Shown one piece after another: positions 1-21,161 of a DNA stretch of 64,000 nt. Positions within the stretch are counted from its first letter, which is position 1. The number at the start of each line of letters is the position of its first letter. The DNA is from Pseudorasbora parva (Eukaryota > Chordata > Actinopteri > Cypriniformes > Gobionidae), in contig NC_090185.1 of the NCBI RefSeq assembly GCF_024679245.1, forward strand, positions 24,055,973 to 24,119,972. The letters run 5' to 3'. The notes below the pieces were generated by a model. It had not been told where the DNA came from. It saw only the letters and a program-made list of their open reading frames with translations, and did no database searches. A program made the position numbers and the translations under genes.

Positions 1-90
<90 letters not shown>
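1..90. repeat. (TA)n microsatellite
   Basis: Uninterrupted TA dinucleotides from the left edge, ending in a short CA run. It lies inside the presumed first intron of ell and is cut by the window edge. Confidence 0.97.
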
Positions 91-98
<8 letters not shown>

Positions 99-1635
99 TT
101 TTTATTTTTTTCTCAAAATACATAATTTAAATATTCGAACATTCGCTTTTATGAGCCCAAATATTCAGGTATAGTATTTTGTGAAAATGCCCATCCCTAA
201 TTTAAAGCTACACAATTTAGAGGTTCACATTACCTTCATGTATTACTCATAATGGTCCATTTAAAGGTTATGCTTTTAATTAGCAGATAGGATTCGTAGA
301 GTTTGTGAAATCCAGTAAGTACATATGTATGGTCAAAGTATGTGCACGTTACACGACACCGGTCACGCAAGTAGCCAACATGCTTCAAAACACGAGATGA
401 AGGACATACCAAATGAATTTAAACTACTTTAAAGAATGTTGCAACATTTCAAAATCAACAAGCTCTTTAGTGAGTCAAACATATAAAAGTGTGATAGCTG
501 AAAAAAAGTAAAAGATTAATAAAATAAACATCAAGACATTTCTCATAAGCAACCAAATTACCCCAAGCAATAAAAGCAAATGAACATAGGCCCATGCAAA
601 TATACCAAACCAAGACTATTCTACTCTAAACTTACAAGTAGCATTTATGCACTCTGCCTGAAAGCTAAAAATACTCAAGCAAAGCTTCAGCCTCCCTCAC
701 AGTGTCACATGCAGCCAGTCGACTTGAGTTTCACATATCACGTCTAAAGAATATGCCATACTAATCACTGCATAAGAGAGCAACACAAACCAGACATTCA
801 CCATTTCATACAACTGTTGCAACCAGCTTGGGTGTAAACCCGAAAGTTGTAATTTTATTCCCATCATCCAATTTACTGACATCATCAGAAGCGTGACTCA
901 ACTTCCACTCTGGTTTGAATACAAAGATTCGTGGCCTTTGTTGAAACTCAGATCGAGTTGCATTTGCTTCATTATACCAAACATGAACCACACAAGGGTC
1001 TTTCTTAGATCTGAAACTCCTCAGACAAATCAATGTTTTTAACAATTTTCATCCACCCAACCAACCTGTTGTGTCTGCAACGGTTCACGATCCTTTAATC
1101 CAAAAGTTAAGAAGTCATTCAACTCATAACATGCCATAAAATATTTACTTTTCAGATGAGCGGACACTCACCCGGGCTTTTTGAAGATGTGGCAACCATG
1201 TTTACGCTCATTCATGATAGATTGCAATGGCATTAACAGCTTACAATCTCTGACATTTGCTATGTGGAAAACAGCATCCACCTCAAACCAGGGAGTTCAA
1301 ATTACACCTAAAACTGGTGAATACAAATTAGTAGCAGGGCTGGTTTAAAACCGAAACAATTGGTCCAGGTTCATAGGCTGGAAGCAGCATCTTTCTTTTC
1401 ATATCCAAACTTCTAAAGCCGTTTTAAACGGGAACTTTTATAGTCAACAAACAGATGTTATCAATGCAACGTCATAGATTCGGTAAAACCCTGACTACCT
1501 TGCAATACTTTATCTGTCTTTTTTCCCTCTAGTAGATAAGCTTGTTGGCCTGTAAAACTGGACAACAGACACGTTTAAAAAAAAAATGGTATGCTATTTA
1601 TGAGTTTAATTTCACTGTTAAAAATGTGGGAAAAG

Positions 1636-1957
1636 GCCTTATTTTATTTACTAATGAATATAAATAAAAAAAATTGTTAAGTTGATAATAAATCAGCATA
1701 TTACGATTTCTGAAGAATTGTGAGACACTGAACTGGTGTAATGGCTGATAAATTCAGCATTGCATCACAGAAATAAATTATATTTTAAAGTACATTAAAA
1801 TAGAAAACCATACTTTTAAAATGGAAATTATATCTCACAATACTGATATTTTTTCTGTATTTTTTGATCAAATATATTCAGACTTGAGGAGCATAAGAAA
1901 CTTTGCTCAAAAACAAATCTTAAAAATATTAGTTTCCAAACTTTTGACCGATACGTA
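1636..1957 (-). mobile_element. Interspersed cyprinid-type repeat, copy 1
   Basis: Read on the minus strand this segment resembles the plus-strand segment at about 11281-11560. Both carry the same ordered landmarks: a TTTGATCAAAAAATACAG-like start, an AATATTGTGAAATATTA-like block, then a stretch on ATTCCTGTGA and CATTACTCCAG/CAGTGTCACA. I recall this as a very abundant interspersed repeat of cyprinid genomes. Its superfamily cannot be settled here because no clear terminal inverted repeats are visible. Confidence 0.6.
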
Positions 1958-2602
1958 TATACATGTGTGTTTATGTGTATACATAAAATCAGTCTAAAAA
2001 AAACCTTACATACTCTATAAAAAATTACATTGAAGATGTCATTATTGAAAAATTAAGTGGCCAAATAATAATAATTCAAAATCAGTGGTTCTAAACCTTT
2101 TCGATTCCTTTTTCATTATCTTTAACTCAGCAATTAAGTCATCTTGTGGTCCCTTGCTGGGCCCCTGGTTGAGAGACAACAGAACTAGAAAAATGTCTAC
2201 TCATTACTGGAATTTCCATGACTTTCCCAGACCTGTAAATCGCAATTCTCAGAGTCAGACATTTCCAGGTTTTCCAAGATCCTGGGACCCAGTTACTTTA
2301 AACCAAACTACACTGTCTGCCACCAAACCAACACACATGTAACAAGTTAATATTTGTTTTATTACATGCTGAGGGTTTAATTAACGCCTTCATTAGTGTA
2401 GGAAGTGCTAAATAATAAGGAAGGCAACGATATCAAATGACAGGGATGGTTTAGAAACACCGAAGTTCCTGGTCGCTTTGAGGGGAATTTCTACAGCTGA
2501 GTGGGTGATTTGCTGTCAGGCAGGGAAATAACTGTCGCCTGCTGCTGTTAGCCTGTTAGCAATGTTTATCCAGCCTGGCGTTGCGCTCGACGCGCGTCTT
2601 AC

Positions 2603-2737
2603 CTTGTTGCTCTGGTAGTCTTCAAATGCTCGCAGCGCGCTGTCAGTCAGCTTGACGTGATAGACGGAGATGTTGCTGCCATTGCTCACTCTTCCACAGG
2701 ACAGTCCGTAGCACTGCTCCTCCTTCAACGCCGCCAT
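2603..2737 (-). CDS. ell: ELL, RNA polymerase II elongation factor, coding exon 1 (partial gene)
   Basis: ELL raises the elongation rate of RNA polymerase II by suppressing pausing and is part of the nuclear super elongation and little elongation complexes. The exon encodes 45 residues, beginning [20 protein letters not shown] and continuing through [15 protein letters not shown] to a terminal SNK. This matches the start of vertebrate ELL ([28 protein letters not shown]). It fits ELL better than ELL2, which has HVKLTETAIRALETY. The ATG is at 2735-2737. The exon ends in phase 0 at a GTAAGA donor (minus strand, 2602 downward). All later exons lie beyond the left edge. The adjacent fkbp8 on the same strand agrees with the mammalian ELL-FKBP8 neighbourhood. 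Confidence 0.9.
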
Positions 2738-2885
2738 CTTGCTCGCATTTCCCACCACGCTCACGCGCCTCTGCCGTGAACGCAACAAGCAGCTCGAGTG
2801 AGCGAAGGGTATGATTATTCATGAGGCGTGAATTACGTACAGGCGGGAGGGGGCGTGGCATCGGGGTAATCATAAGAGGGATGGC
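2738..2885 (-). promoter_or_regulatory. ell: ell 5' UTR/promoter region
   Basis: The 150 bp upstream of the ell ATG are richer in G+C and CpG than anything nearby and contain a GC-box-like GGGGGCGTGG on the plus strand near 2848-2857. No convincing TATA box is seen, as expected for a housekeeping promoter. The start of transcription cannot be placed from sequence alone. The region stops abruptly at the end of a hAT-like transposon at 2886. Confidence 0.5.
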
Positions 2886-3005
2886 CAGTGATGGGAAGTC
2901 TGGCTCGTTTCATCGAATCGGTTCTTTCGAGCAGCTCCTTACAAAAGAACCGCTTCGAAAACGGTTCTGTTGTTCTCATATAGTGCATATAGTGCACAAT
3001 ATTTT

Positions 3006-3105
<100 letters not shown>

Positions 3106-3126
3106 GCTTTTAATAATAATTTATAA

Positions 3127-3645
3127 GTGCTACCCCGTAAGTCACTACTGGTCACTACCAAAAAAAGGATATTTGCCAGTTTACCTTTTTGTGACAAATT
3201 TGATGAAACCGTAGTTAATCTTTTTAGGCATTGTCCCTTTACTAAAATGTTTTGGCAAGATTTATTAGGAATTACATTTTTAAAGAATGTGTGTTGTATT
3301 GGAAGGATGGGGTACCAGGCTTTGTTGATTATGATCCATCTAAAAAAGATACAATTTTATGTAATTAATCAGATATTTTTACTCGCTAAATTTTCACATT
3401 CAAAAATCTAATGCTAATGCTAAACCTCTCTTTCTTATATTTGTAAAAGAACTCGTAAATTACCTCTTTTCACTTAAATTATCAGAAAATGAAAAAGCCA
3501 TAAAAACATTTAAATTATTCCCCCCAGTTGCTTTTTTGATTTTGATTTTTGTTTTGTTTCTTTGTTTTTTGTGTTCTGTTATTATTTGTTATTACTTGTA
3601 TATTGTCTTGAGCATCAATAAAAAAAAAACTATAAAAAAAATAAT
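3127..3645 (+). pseudogene. L1-like LINE ORF2 3' end, truncated and frameshifted
   Basis: One frame encodes HCPFTKMFWQDLLG followed by FYVINQIFLLAKF. After a frameshift near 3405 another frame encodes AKPLFLIFVKELVNYLFSL and then SENEKAIKTFKLF. This order resembles the C-terminal segment of fish L1-clade reverse transcriptase ORF2: the conserved HCP..FW motif, then the LLAKF..HK segment. An A-rich tail with an AATAAA at about 3617-3645 ends the copy. The 5' part is missing, as usual for LINE insertions. It sits inside a hAT-like element and is non-functional. Confidence 0.7.
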
Positions 3646-3903
3646 ACAGGGCAAAAATACTTTAGACTGCTGTAAAGCCTTGAAATGTTATTGTTTTTAA
3701 GGACCTCTGCATTTATTTTGTAATTTGATATGGATTTGATTTCAATACCCTGTGTGTACTTCATGCTTGTCAATAGGCTATGTTGCTTATTTTATTTATC
3801 TTATTCATATTTTTTTCACAGATTGTTACTGTTTATTATTACTGTTATTTTGTACTTAATTTTGTGTAATTTGTTACTAAATAAATTGCAGTAATAAGGG
3901 TGT

Positions 3904-4089
<186 letters not shown>

Positions 4090-4819
4090 AAACAGACAAT
4101 CGTGTCATAATTATCTTTTTTTTTTCTTTTTCTTTTTTTGCCATTTAGCTACTGTAGTTTGAGCGAGTGGATTTGAGTAAAAATTATCGACTCGAGATCC
4201 ACTAGAGACCGATTCAGTCCAATTAATGAACAAATCACTGCGAGCCGTTTCACGGAAAAGATCCGACTCGAAAGAACAATTCTTTCACGAACTGGACATC
4301 GCTAGAAACGCCAGATTAATCAATTGCCGTAGAATGTCATTAGGAAGAGCTTTGAAGCACTATATTGTTATTTTTCCCCGAATATATTTTAACAATAAAA
4401 CAAACGTATATGTTTTGCAATTTTAATTTGACCATGTTTGGTATTGTTGTTGTACACTGAAAACTCTTGGCTGGGGGTGGGGGAATTAAGGTTTTGGTTT
4501 GATCTCTTCTCACTCAGAATTGCGTCAGAAAAACGTCAATGTTTGAGAGAGAAAAAAGATGAATAGGGAATGCCCCACAGGACTACAACGATATGGATGA
4601 GGATACTCGACATGTACTTCAAATACATTCATTTAATTAGAACGCACGTGTTAAATAGAATGTTCGTTACACAGAATCCATACATCATGTTATCGCAGTT
4701 AATGATGGCACGTACAAAGAACCCTTCTATTGTTATTAACACTTCACTTTTTTACCTTTCAACCAAAAATATCTTCAGTAGATGCAAATATAGAATTCAT
4801 AGAGGCTCTGACATCTAAA

Positions 4820-5707
4820 CATTGTCAAGAAATCACTTTATTTTCAACCATATGAACAGAAAATGCAAAAGTATAGGATATACAAAACAACTTTAAAGGG
4901 AATGCTGGAAGTTACCAAACCTACAAAAACAATTTGAATGGGAAACTGAGACAATTAACCTAAGGATCACTGAAAAAAGTTATGACAACACACATCTGTT
5001 CATCTTAAATAAATAATTAAATGCACAGAATTCTTGTAAGAGCTTCAAATATATAAATGGAAAAGGTCTGTGTGACCTTCCTTGCAGTGTTTGGTCATGG
5101 AAACATCAAATTCTGGGAACATTATTGAGAATTAGACAGCTGATTTTACTTCTTTAACACATTGGTCCTGGTATATTTTGAAGCCTTTGAAAGCATACCA
5201 CATTGAAAGGACTTGAAATAGTGTTTTCGTTCTTAAGCATCAGAAGCTAAATATGCCTGTAGCTACTGCCAAAGAAAAAGCATACAATCATATTCTTGAG
5301 CGTTCAAGACTGTTCTCAAGCCAGTTTCAGTTCACTAAAATAAGATCACGGAACTTCACAAATGTTTTATGCAGTCGAAGAGTTCTAAAGCTGAACACAA
5401 CTGTGTCCAGCCACCTGAAGAGCATCATTCTGTACATCAATAAATTTCTTCATTATAACTAGGAATCTTTCTGTACATAAATAGGAATAATATAATATTT
5501 CTCACATCTATTTCTTCCCAGCGGATCTTTCATGCATTGAAAGTAAAAAGTGAACACTATTTAAAACCTCTATAGCACAATGGTGGGCAACAGAACTTAC
5601 AACCAGTTCACTTTCAATTACATTTTAAAGGTCAGTAAGGTGTTTTGAGGGCTTGGCATGCTCAATGTCGAGCACCACGTTGTCCATCTTGTCACAGTGA
5701 ATTTTGG
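4820..5707 (-). other. fkbp8: fkbp8 3' UTR
   Basis: The segment follows the fkbp8 stop codon on the minus strand and carries no coding signal. The best polyadenylation hexamer is the AATAAA on the minus strand at 4837-4842, so cleavage is expected roughly 15-25 bases further on. The exact end is inferred. Confidence 0.6.
4837..4842 (-). terminator. fkbp8: fkbp8 polyadenylation signal AATAAA
   Basis: Canonical AATAAA on the minus strand (TTTATT on plus) about 870 bases after the stop codon. Choice among alternative AT-rich hexamers is inferred. Confidence 0.5.
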
Positions 5708-14243
<8,536 letters not shown>

Positions 14244-14270
14244 CTGGAGCAAAATAACAAGTTTCCTTAA

Positions 14271-15430
14271 AGGTAGGGTAGGTAAGAATTGGTAAAAAAA
14301 AAAAAAAAATTCCACATTTGTTTAAACATTCTTTATATATCAATACATAATTAAAATTTAAGTACTCTAAAAAAAGAAAGTATAACATTTGAGTGTCTGT
14401 AGACCTCTCACGACTGTTTTAAAGAAAGCTCATTATTTCCATTCACTCCACCTTCTTCCTTCTGGGCTCTTTCCAAAGCCACGCCCCCAAAATACATGAA
14501 CGCGCTTAGCATTGATAAAAAAAATTTCCCAATAACATCATTTATACTGTGATGAAGATGAATTTCGTGTAAGATTCATAACATATACTGTGTTTTGCAT
14601 GTAAGAGTTTCCATGATGAAAGCATTGTTGATTAGTAGTAGCTAAAGCTAACTTAGTTCTAAAAAAAAGTTCCTGGATGCGGTGTACTAGCTTTTACACA
14701 TACATTTTGTTATCTAAAGTTAAATTTTGCGAAATTCAACACGACAGCGATCAACTTGAGCTAAGCATATTGAGTATTTATCATCTCTACTAATGGCTAA
14801 GTGTATAATATTGTAACGTTATGCTAAGTAATGTTATGCTATATTAGGCAGCTAGGTGTGCTAGTGATACATGCATCATGAAAACACAAACCAAAATAAT
14901 TTATAATCAAAATGAAAGATTACTTGTCCAGCAGAAATACAGCCATCAAGAAGTCGTTTTTCAGCCCCTTGAGATCCCTCAGTTCTCCATCGTTGGAAAG
15001 CCACACCGATATTTACTCGCGTTTGATATCTTTGTTTATCCAAAGACTTTTTGTGCATTGCCTTTACATGTAGGCCTACTGTCTTCCTTTTTTTTTCATT
15101 GTTTGTCTTCGCTGACTGCAAAAGCCGGCACAGTGCATTTTGAATGCTTTTGCTCTTCCTAGGGGTGCGCGCATGTGTAGGCAGAACCTGTAGCGAAAGC
15201 GGTGGTTGCCATGGTAGCGAGAGAGAGCTACAGTCGCCCAAGCCAATCATTTGTTTCGTCCCGAACAAAAATAATGAGCGGTGTTTATTGCAGATTAAAC
15301 AGTCTAGAGTTACTTGTTTTTTATACTCTCTTTTTCAGAGTACTTACATTTTAATTATGTATTGCCATATAAAGAAAGTTTAAACAAATTTGGACAAAGG
15401 TGTTTTAGATCATTCTTACCAACCCTACCT
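14271..15430. mobile_element. TTAA-flanked DNA transposon (piggyBac/Kolobok-like), non-autonomous
   Basis: TTAA occurs at 14267-14270 and 15431-15434. Between them the ends AGGTAGGGTAGGTAAGAAT and, inverted, AGGTAGGGTTGGTAAGAAT form near-perfect terminal repeats of a 1160-bp element. A minus-strand frame inside carries KKSLDKQRYQTRVNIGVAFQ and RWR, a string I recall from many transposon-derived fish predicted proteins, so a coding relic is possible. It sits in the fkbp8 5' intron, and its left end is only 23 bp from the splice acceptor of the initiator exon. Confidence 0.85.
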
Positions 15431-15519
15431 TTAATGTCGTTACAAACCCCGTAGAACACAAAAGCAGATGTTTAGCAGAAAGTCCAAGCTGTTCTTTTCA
15501 ATAAAATGAAAGTGAATGG

Positions 15520-15622
15520 TCAAGTCACCTTTATTTATATAGCGTTATAGCTTTATACAATACAAATAGTTTCAAAGCAGCTTTACAGTGATAACATGCA
15601 TTTCAGCTATTACTCAGCTGAA
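15520..15622. mobile_element. LINE/SINE tail-like fragment
   Basis: CAAGTCACCTTTATTTATAT followed by AGCG and a run through TTTCAAAGCAGCTTTACAG is a tail motif I recall from very abundant fish retroposons. Only about 100 bp are recognisable. Confidence 0.45.
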
Positions 15623-16215
15623 GCCAGTTCAACTGAAAATGAGTTCATTTAATCTATAAAGCAGTTCTGACAGAAATTGTGTATTTGTCAAGCTCAGTTC
15701 AGTTCTCATACAACAGCATACATGCAGTCAGATCAATAATACTGTTGAATGGTGACAAAAAGAGAAAAAAATACTGCAGTTTTAATTTACTTTCATTGTA
15801 TGGAAAAGAGCAGATTCATCTCTTTTTGTGTTTCACAGTTAAACATGTTTCCTCCCACCTAATGTTTAATATATACACAATAAACATATGTATGCATTAC
15901 TTTACATGACCTTACACATAAAACGAAAATCTAGATGAATCAGACAGATATACAGGCAACACTCTGTAAATAATAAACCAACAGTGGTTGAGCTTTAACT
16001 ACAAATTTCACAAGCATTTCTGCTTGTGCACAATATTATATAAGCCACTATAAACCTTTGTTTATCATAATTCCATTGGTATTCAACTCCCGAGACCGAA
16101 GCCCATTCAAAGATATTGTTGTAGAAACTGCCTAACTAGATTTAATTTTTGGTAACAAATAACAAATTGTCTATTTAAATACCAATTCCATCAAAGCAAC
16201 TCCAGAATCTCCTTT

Positions 16216-16345
16216 CAATATAATGTATATTGTGTATATTCAATATAATATAATGTATATTGTGTATATACAATATAATACAATATAATGTATTATAATG
16301 TATATACAATATAATTTATATTGTGTATATTCAATATAATGTATA
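16216..16345. repeat. Short palindromic tandem repeat
   Basis: Repeated near-palindromic blocks of AATATAATGTATATTGTG and TATATACAATATAAT alternate over about 130 bp. Each block can fold on itself. It lies in the fkbp8 5' intron. Confidence 0.8.
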
Positions 16346-17158
16346 ATACAATCACATTTAAACTAATTACAATCAAATGTAAAATGCCATAACAGCCCAA
16401 TTGAATCCTTATAATACTGGAATAATTCAATCAATAATTGACATTGTATTTATTTTACATGACACTCCATATATTCACCATATGTAACAATCAAGATTTA
16501 CCATGGTGCTTTTTGGGAAATAAACCTTAATCATCATAGAATACGAATAATATAATCCAATAAACATTTGTTTTAATGAAATTATATATTAATGCGCAAC
16601 TTATAAGTGTGAATAGTCTAATTAAACGCTACAGGAACTATGCTAAACAATTACCGCATTGACATTCCGTGTCGTGTAACGTTATATGATATTCTAAGTA
16701 CTCATCAAATTACTACGGTACACGTGCAAAACAATAACAACAACAACACTGTATTAACACGGTAATTGTAAAAGCTAAAACTTTATTAGTAAAAATATAT
16801 TTTCATTATCTTATAAGTGTGAATTTCCTAATGTAACGTAAATATACGTTAGTGCAATTTAATCCTGCAATTTAAAACAGCAATTCACCGTTTTTTTAAT
16901 TAAGTCATGGAGGTTTTGTATTTAATTATGAGTGGGAGAGCATGCATTCATAAATTATTTTTAAAAAACAGCCGTTATTTGCAGAAATTTCAGCTTTTCC
17001 AGAACATTCCAGCAACTTTGATAACGAGCTCGCGCTCTGCACGCGATTCAACTCACTGCGTTACGTACAGTGTGAAGACAACACTTTCGTTTAAAGGTTT
17101 GCGTGCTTTAAAATGTTTTAAAAGTGTGGTGAACATGAAAAGAAATGAGCATACTTAC

Positions 17159-17230
17159 CGCAATGTGCTTGGAGCTGCGCAGCCACAACTTTGACAACAA
17201 AACAAGATCAATCTGTGCAACTTCCGGGTA
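17159..17230 (-). promoter_or_regulatory. fkbp8: Probable fkbp8 non-coding first exon and core promoter
   Basis: On the minus strand a GTAAGTATG donor begins at 17158 and closes a GC-richer segment free of long ORFs. About 60 bp upstream of that donor lies ACCCGGAAGT (17220-17229), a consensus ETS/GABPA site typical of TATA-less housekeeping starts. AGGTCA-A-CGGTCA on the plus strand at 17232-17244 resembles a DR1 nuclear-receptor site. The link to the ATG exon at 14243 is inferred from the CAG acceptor directly before that ATG. Confidence 0.55.
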
Positions 17231-17334
17231 AAGGTCAACGGTCAATCCCGAAGAGTACAAAATAAAAGTCATATAGTCAAGGTCGCTGCAATGACTGCAG
17301 GGGACTTTTATATTTAAAAATGTGTGTGCGTATT

Positions 17335-17335
<1 letters not shown>

Positions 17336-17394
<59 letters not shown>
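17336..17394. repeat. (TA)n microsatellite
   Basis: About 29 TA units roughly 100 bp upstream of the presumed fkbp8 start region. Confidence 0.95.
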
Positions 17395-17396
<2 letters not shown>

Positions 17397-20300
17397 CTAT
17401 ACACATTTTTATATACATATAAAATCATATAAATGCATATATTATTTAATATATTTGGGGGTTATTTCATTTAAATAACAAAACTGAAACGCATAAAAAT
17501 ATCAAATTACATTTATTATTGATGCAATCATTTCTTTTTGATAAGCAAATTTTCAGGGTTTTTTTTCTCAGTCTAAAGAAACTTTACAATATAAAGAAAC
17601 ATACAAAGGACATATTTACCTACACAAGACACCTAAGGCCCTAGGACAAAGATCGTAGCTACCCTACTATAAAATACAAAGCAAACCCAAAGGGACAGAC
17701 TGCTTCATATTAAATACTGTCATGTCGCAAGAAAGGACAATGAAAATTACAGGAGAAATTTCTGTCATTCCCTCCCATGACCCTTCCTGCTCCAAAATAC
17801 ACATTTTCCTCTCAAACGTCTTTCTAATGTTACAATATTATACATCACAACAGAAGTGCAGAGATGGCCAACGGTTGGACATTGAAGAACTGAAAGCGGA
17901 TCAGTGAGCAACTAAACAATTCAGCCTTCAGAACCCTTATAACTGGACGTAAACCCACTCAATATTCTGTTCAGTATCAAAAGCCATTTTCGTCACACAA
18001 ACGAAATGTATGAGGAATTTAAGCTTTGATTGTTATTTACGAAGAAATAAATGCATAAACCTGTTGCAGACTTGATTTACAATATGGGTGAGCGTCGCCC
18101 TGCAGTTTTTTTACAGCAAAAGCATCTCTTTAAAATACAAAAACACAAACAGATTCTTTATAACTTATTTTCAGCTGTACTCATTGGTTGTGACTGACAT
18201 ATCAAAACATGTCAATGATATCAAAATGCATTTTACAGTATTTACAGTAAACCAAAGGTCAGGGGTGAGGGTCAAGAAAAGGTTGTGGGCTGCGTATCAG
18301 ACAAACCAAAGACAAGCATGAAAATCCCTTCAAAACTTACCAGGAGGCTGAGCCTGGTTCTCTCAGACGGGCAAAAAACCTAAATGTCCTTAAAACAGTC
18401 ACTGGACAAAAGCATTTTAAACTGGGCTGACAGGGTCGACCTAACCATCAAGAAATGTGCGATTTTGAATGTCCCACGATGGTCGATTCATGTATCCTGG
18501 GATGAAGCACTGATTCAGTAATTGTTTGAATGAAATGGCTGGTTTCATGAGTTTACAAATCTTTCAATGGGAATAAGTGTCAATGATATACAAAGGAGAA
18601 TCTCACCAAACCTGTCCAGTCACATTTCACCCCAAATTCAGAATAAATTAGTATTATTACTAATAAAACTATATAATTGTTACAATTATTTATATACAAT
18701 TATTTTTAGAAAAAATAATAATATAGTAATTTATATTTTAACAAAAACCATTGATCTTATTACTATATTAAATAATTTAAACAATAGTTAAAAACAGTTT
18801 TTAACAAATCATTTTTAAATAACTATCGTTTTAACAATATTATTTCGTTAAAATTAATTATTTTCATAATTTCATTCTTCCCTCTGGTCATGTAGACCCT
18901 TTTTTTTTCATTGAGTGTTTGTCAGATTGGTCGAAGACCTTATGACTTTTGTCACACTTGAAGCACGAATACACAAAAATTACTGGATTAAAGGAGTTTA
19001 TGTGATTGTAATAAAAAAGAAAACAAATCCTTCCCCCACATGTCAATTTCACCCCCCAGGAATGAATGGCATGCGAGGAATGCTTCAGTATACATTGAAA
19101 AACCTAAAAAAAAATTTAAAAAAGTTGCTACAACTTCAACAAAAAGTGACTTTATAATATCTACTTGTGTCTGAATGCATTCTGAAGAGAAATACTCGAG
19201 AATTACTTTAGGATCCAGCGGAACAGCTCATTTGCTCCATATAGGGCCAAGAGTCATGAAATATATTTTTCAGCAGAGATATTTTGAGCTGGTTATTCCA
19301 TGTATTGGAGTTATTTTGAATTTAAGTTGAAAGAATGTTAAGAATGTGCTTAAATTAGTTAATTTATTGACCAAATCTAGTCATTTAAAGGTTAAAAAAC
19401 AAAACAAAAAAAGCATACATTTTTAAAAACATGTACATACATAACCCGTGAGGGAAGGATTTGTTACAGGATGCGAGGGAGGGATGAAGGTTATACACTT
19501 TCCATTCCAATTATGTACTGTAAAGAAATTAAAGCTTTTTATTTTGCACAAAATTACGATAACGCAAAACATACACTGAACATAGTTTTGTTGTACTCAC
19601 TAATATTTATGCTGATTTATAAAAATAAATTCAGAAATGTGAATCATAAAAAACAAATGCATAACTGTAATGCAAAAATTGGGAAAATAGTCTAAAATAG
19701 TCAATTCAATTAATTGTTTTATTACAATTATTATTGAGGGGTAAAATGTGACCAAGACATTTTTCCATGCGATTTTCTCTCTTTTGCCATGATCCAATAC
19801 CTCTTACTGTACCACAAATATGTTGAGCTTAAGCTCTGAGCTTGAAGAACCTCATTTGAAGAAAGAGATGGGACCACACATGAGCTTCACAGACAAGTAG
19901 TGTATTGAAAATATCAATAAGGTCCATGACCCACAAAAAAAAAAAAGTTATATTTACAGACATGGGACTATAGAGCACAAGGAAACTCGTGCTTGTAAGA
20001 GCAGCCTGCGTCCAACTACTTTTACAAACACGTGGGTAATATTTCTAAAAAGACTTGCAAAACAACGTGGCAAACACGTAGTGGCAAAATTACAATGATC
20101 GGCGGAAAATCATCAAGAATGGATGGTAAAATGTATTCGTTATTGGCCGCTCGTGACCAAGCCAAGGATGGAGCAACACGCAATGGCAGTGAATGTGAAA
20201 ATGTCACCCTTTTAGACTTTGAAACGTACCCCAATCTTTAAATACAGTGCCGACGGGTGCATTAAACCAGTGATTGCAGCCACTTTGTTGACAGACACAA

Positions 20301-20640
20301 AACTGAGGTTGCACATCTTGGTAGTGATGACATCCGTTCGATGAAGAACACAGGAAGAGGTATATGCAAAGACAAATTCAAACAAAAGAGACGAACAAAT
20401 ACCTAAAATCATGTAAACAGAAGTGTCATTGTGCATTTGAATGTGTGCTTATTCTGTCATTGATGTTGTTGAGATACAAATGTGCCCTTTACAGGAAAAT
20501 CCATAAAATTATGAGTACATCATCATCATAGCAATTATGAAAATTATAACAATAATATTATCAATAATATACAAATATATTGTAATGAGACCATTCCTGC
20601 CCCTAGCGTCACCAGTTTAGCTTTTTCCATTTCAAAATGT
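17395..20640 (-). other. Spacer / possible distal ssbp4 3' UTR, no gene
   Basis: No conserved coding segment is visible on either strand. The AT-rich sequence could be distal 3' UTR of ssbp4 or intergenic. Minus-strand AATAAA hexamers occur at 19718-19723 and 19538-19543, either of which could end the ssbp4 transcript. Confidence 0.4.
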
Positions 20641-21131
20641 ACACAGCAATCAAACAACCGCTAGTTTCAGTGTTTCATTGCCGAAAAAAAGGAGAAAAAA
20701 AACGATCAAACGGGGCTGAAATAAAGCCACCAGCCTCAATGCTGATGAGCAGCTAGTTATGAAGTGTCTTCCTGGCACAGTCCCACACACACACGCACAT
20801 GTACAAACACACACACGGTGGTTCGATCCAGATACGAAGCCCGGCAGGCAGGTTGAGTCCGTCAGAAGGCTCTTCCTGTGACCTGAGGCCTGCTTCCTTT
20901 CGGCTTTGTACTGGGCGTCCTTCGCTCCGTGGCCACACCGACCGGCTGAAGGGCGCCAACCCAGAGTGTTCGAGGGAGTTGTAGGGAGTTGAAGATCGAG
21001 CAAATAAAAAAAATTAAAAAACAACAACATGCCGAACGCAGCAGAGACGAGGAGAACAGGATGTGGGATGGGGTGCGGGGTAAAAAAAAATGAAAATAAA
21101 ATTAAATCAAAATTTAAAAAGAAGAAGAAAA
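20641..21131 (-). other. ssbp4: ssbp4 proximal 3' UTR
   Basis: It follows the ssbp4 TGA directly on the minus strand and is clearly richer in G+C than the sequence below 20600. Extent is inferred. The polyadenylation site is not certain. Confidence 0.55.
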
Positions 21132-21161
21132 TCACACACTCATCGTCATGTTGGGTGAATA
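21132..21161 (-). CDS. ssbp4: ssbp4 last coding exon ([13 protein letters not shown])
   Basis: A 30-base coding end, preceded by a TTGCAG acceptor, encoding the invariant SSBP C-terminus YSPNMTMSV and TGA (21132-21134). Too short for ORF detection. Placed because the upstream exon ends FQSES in phase 0. Confidence 0.92.
   Translation of the reverse strand, partial: YSPNMTMSV

Larger units (their letters stand above)
1..2602 (-). other. ell: ell intron 1 (partial), no other gene seen
   Basis: This stretch follows the splice donor of ell coding exon 1 on the minus strand. I found no second ELL exon in it and no other conserved coding segment. It holds a TA tract at the left edge and one interspersed cyprinid-type repeat near 1636-1957. 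That it is intronic is inferred from the open donor at 2601-2602. Confidence 0.7.

Noticed and set aside
14876..15268. 130-codon minus-strand ORF as a host gene
   Set aside because: It lies wholly inside the TTAA-flanked transposon, and only a short RVNIGVAFQRWR-like string is familiar, from transposon-derived predictions.
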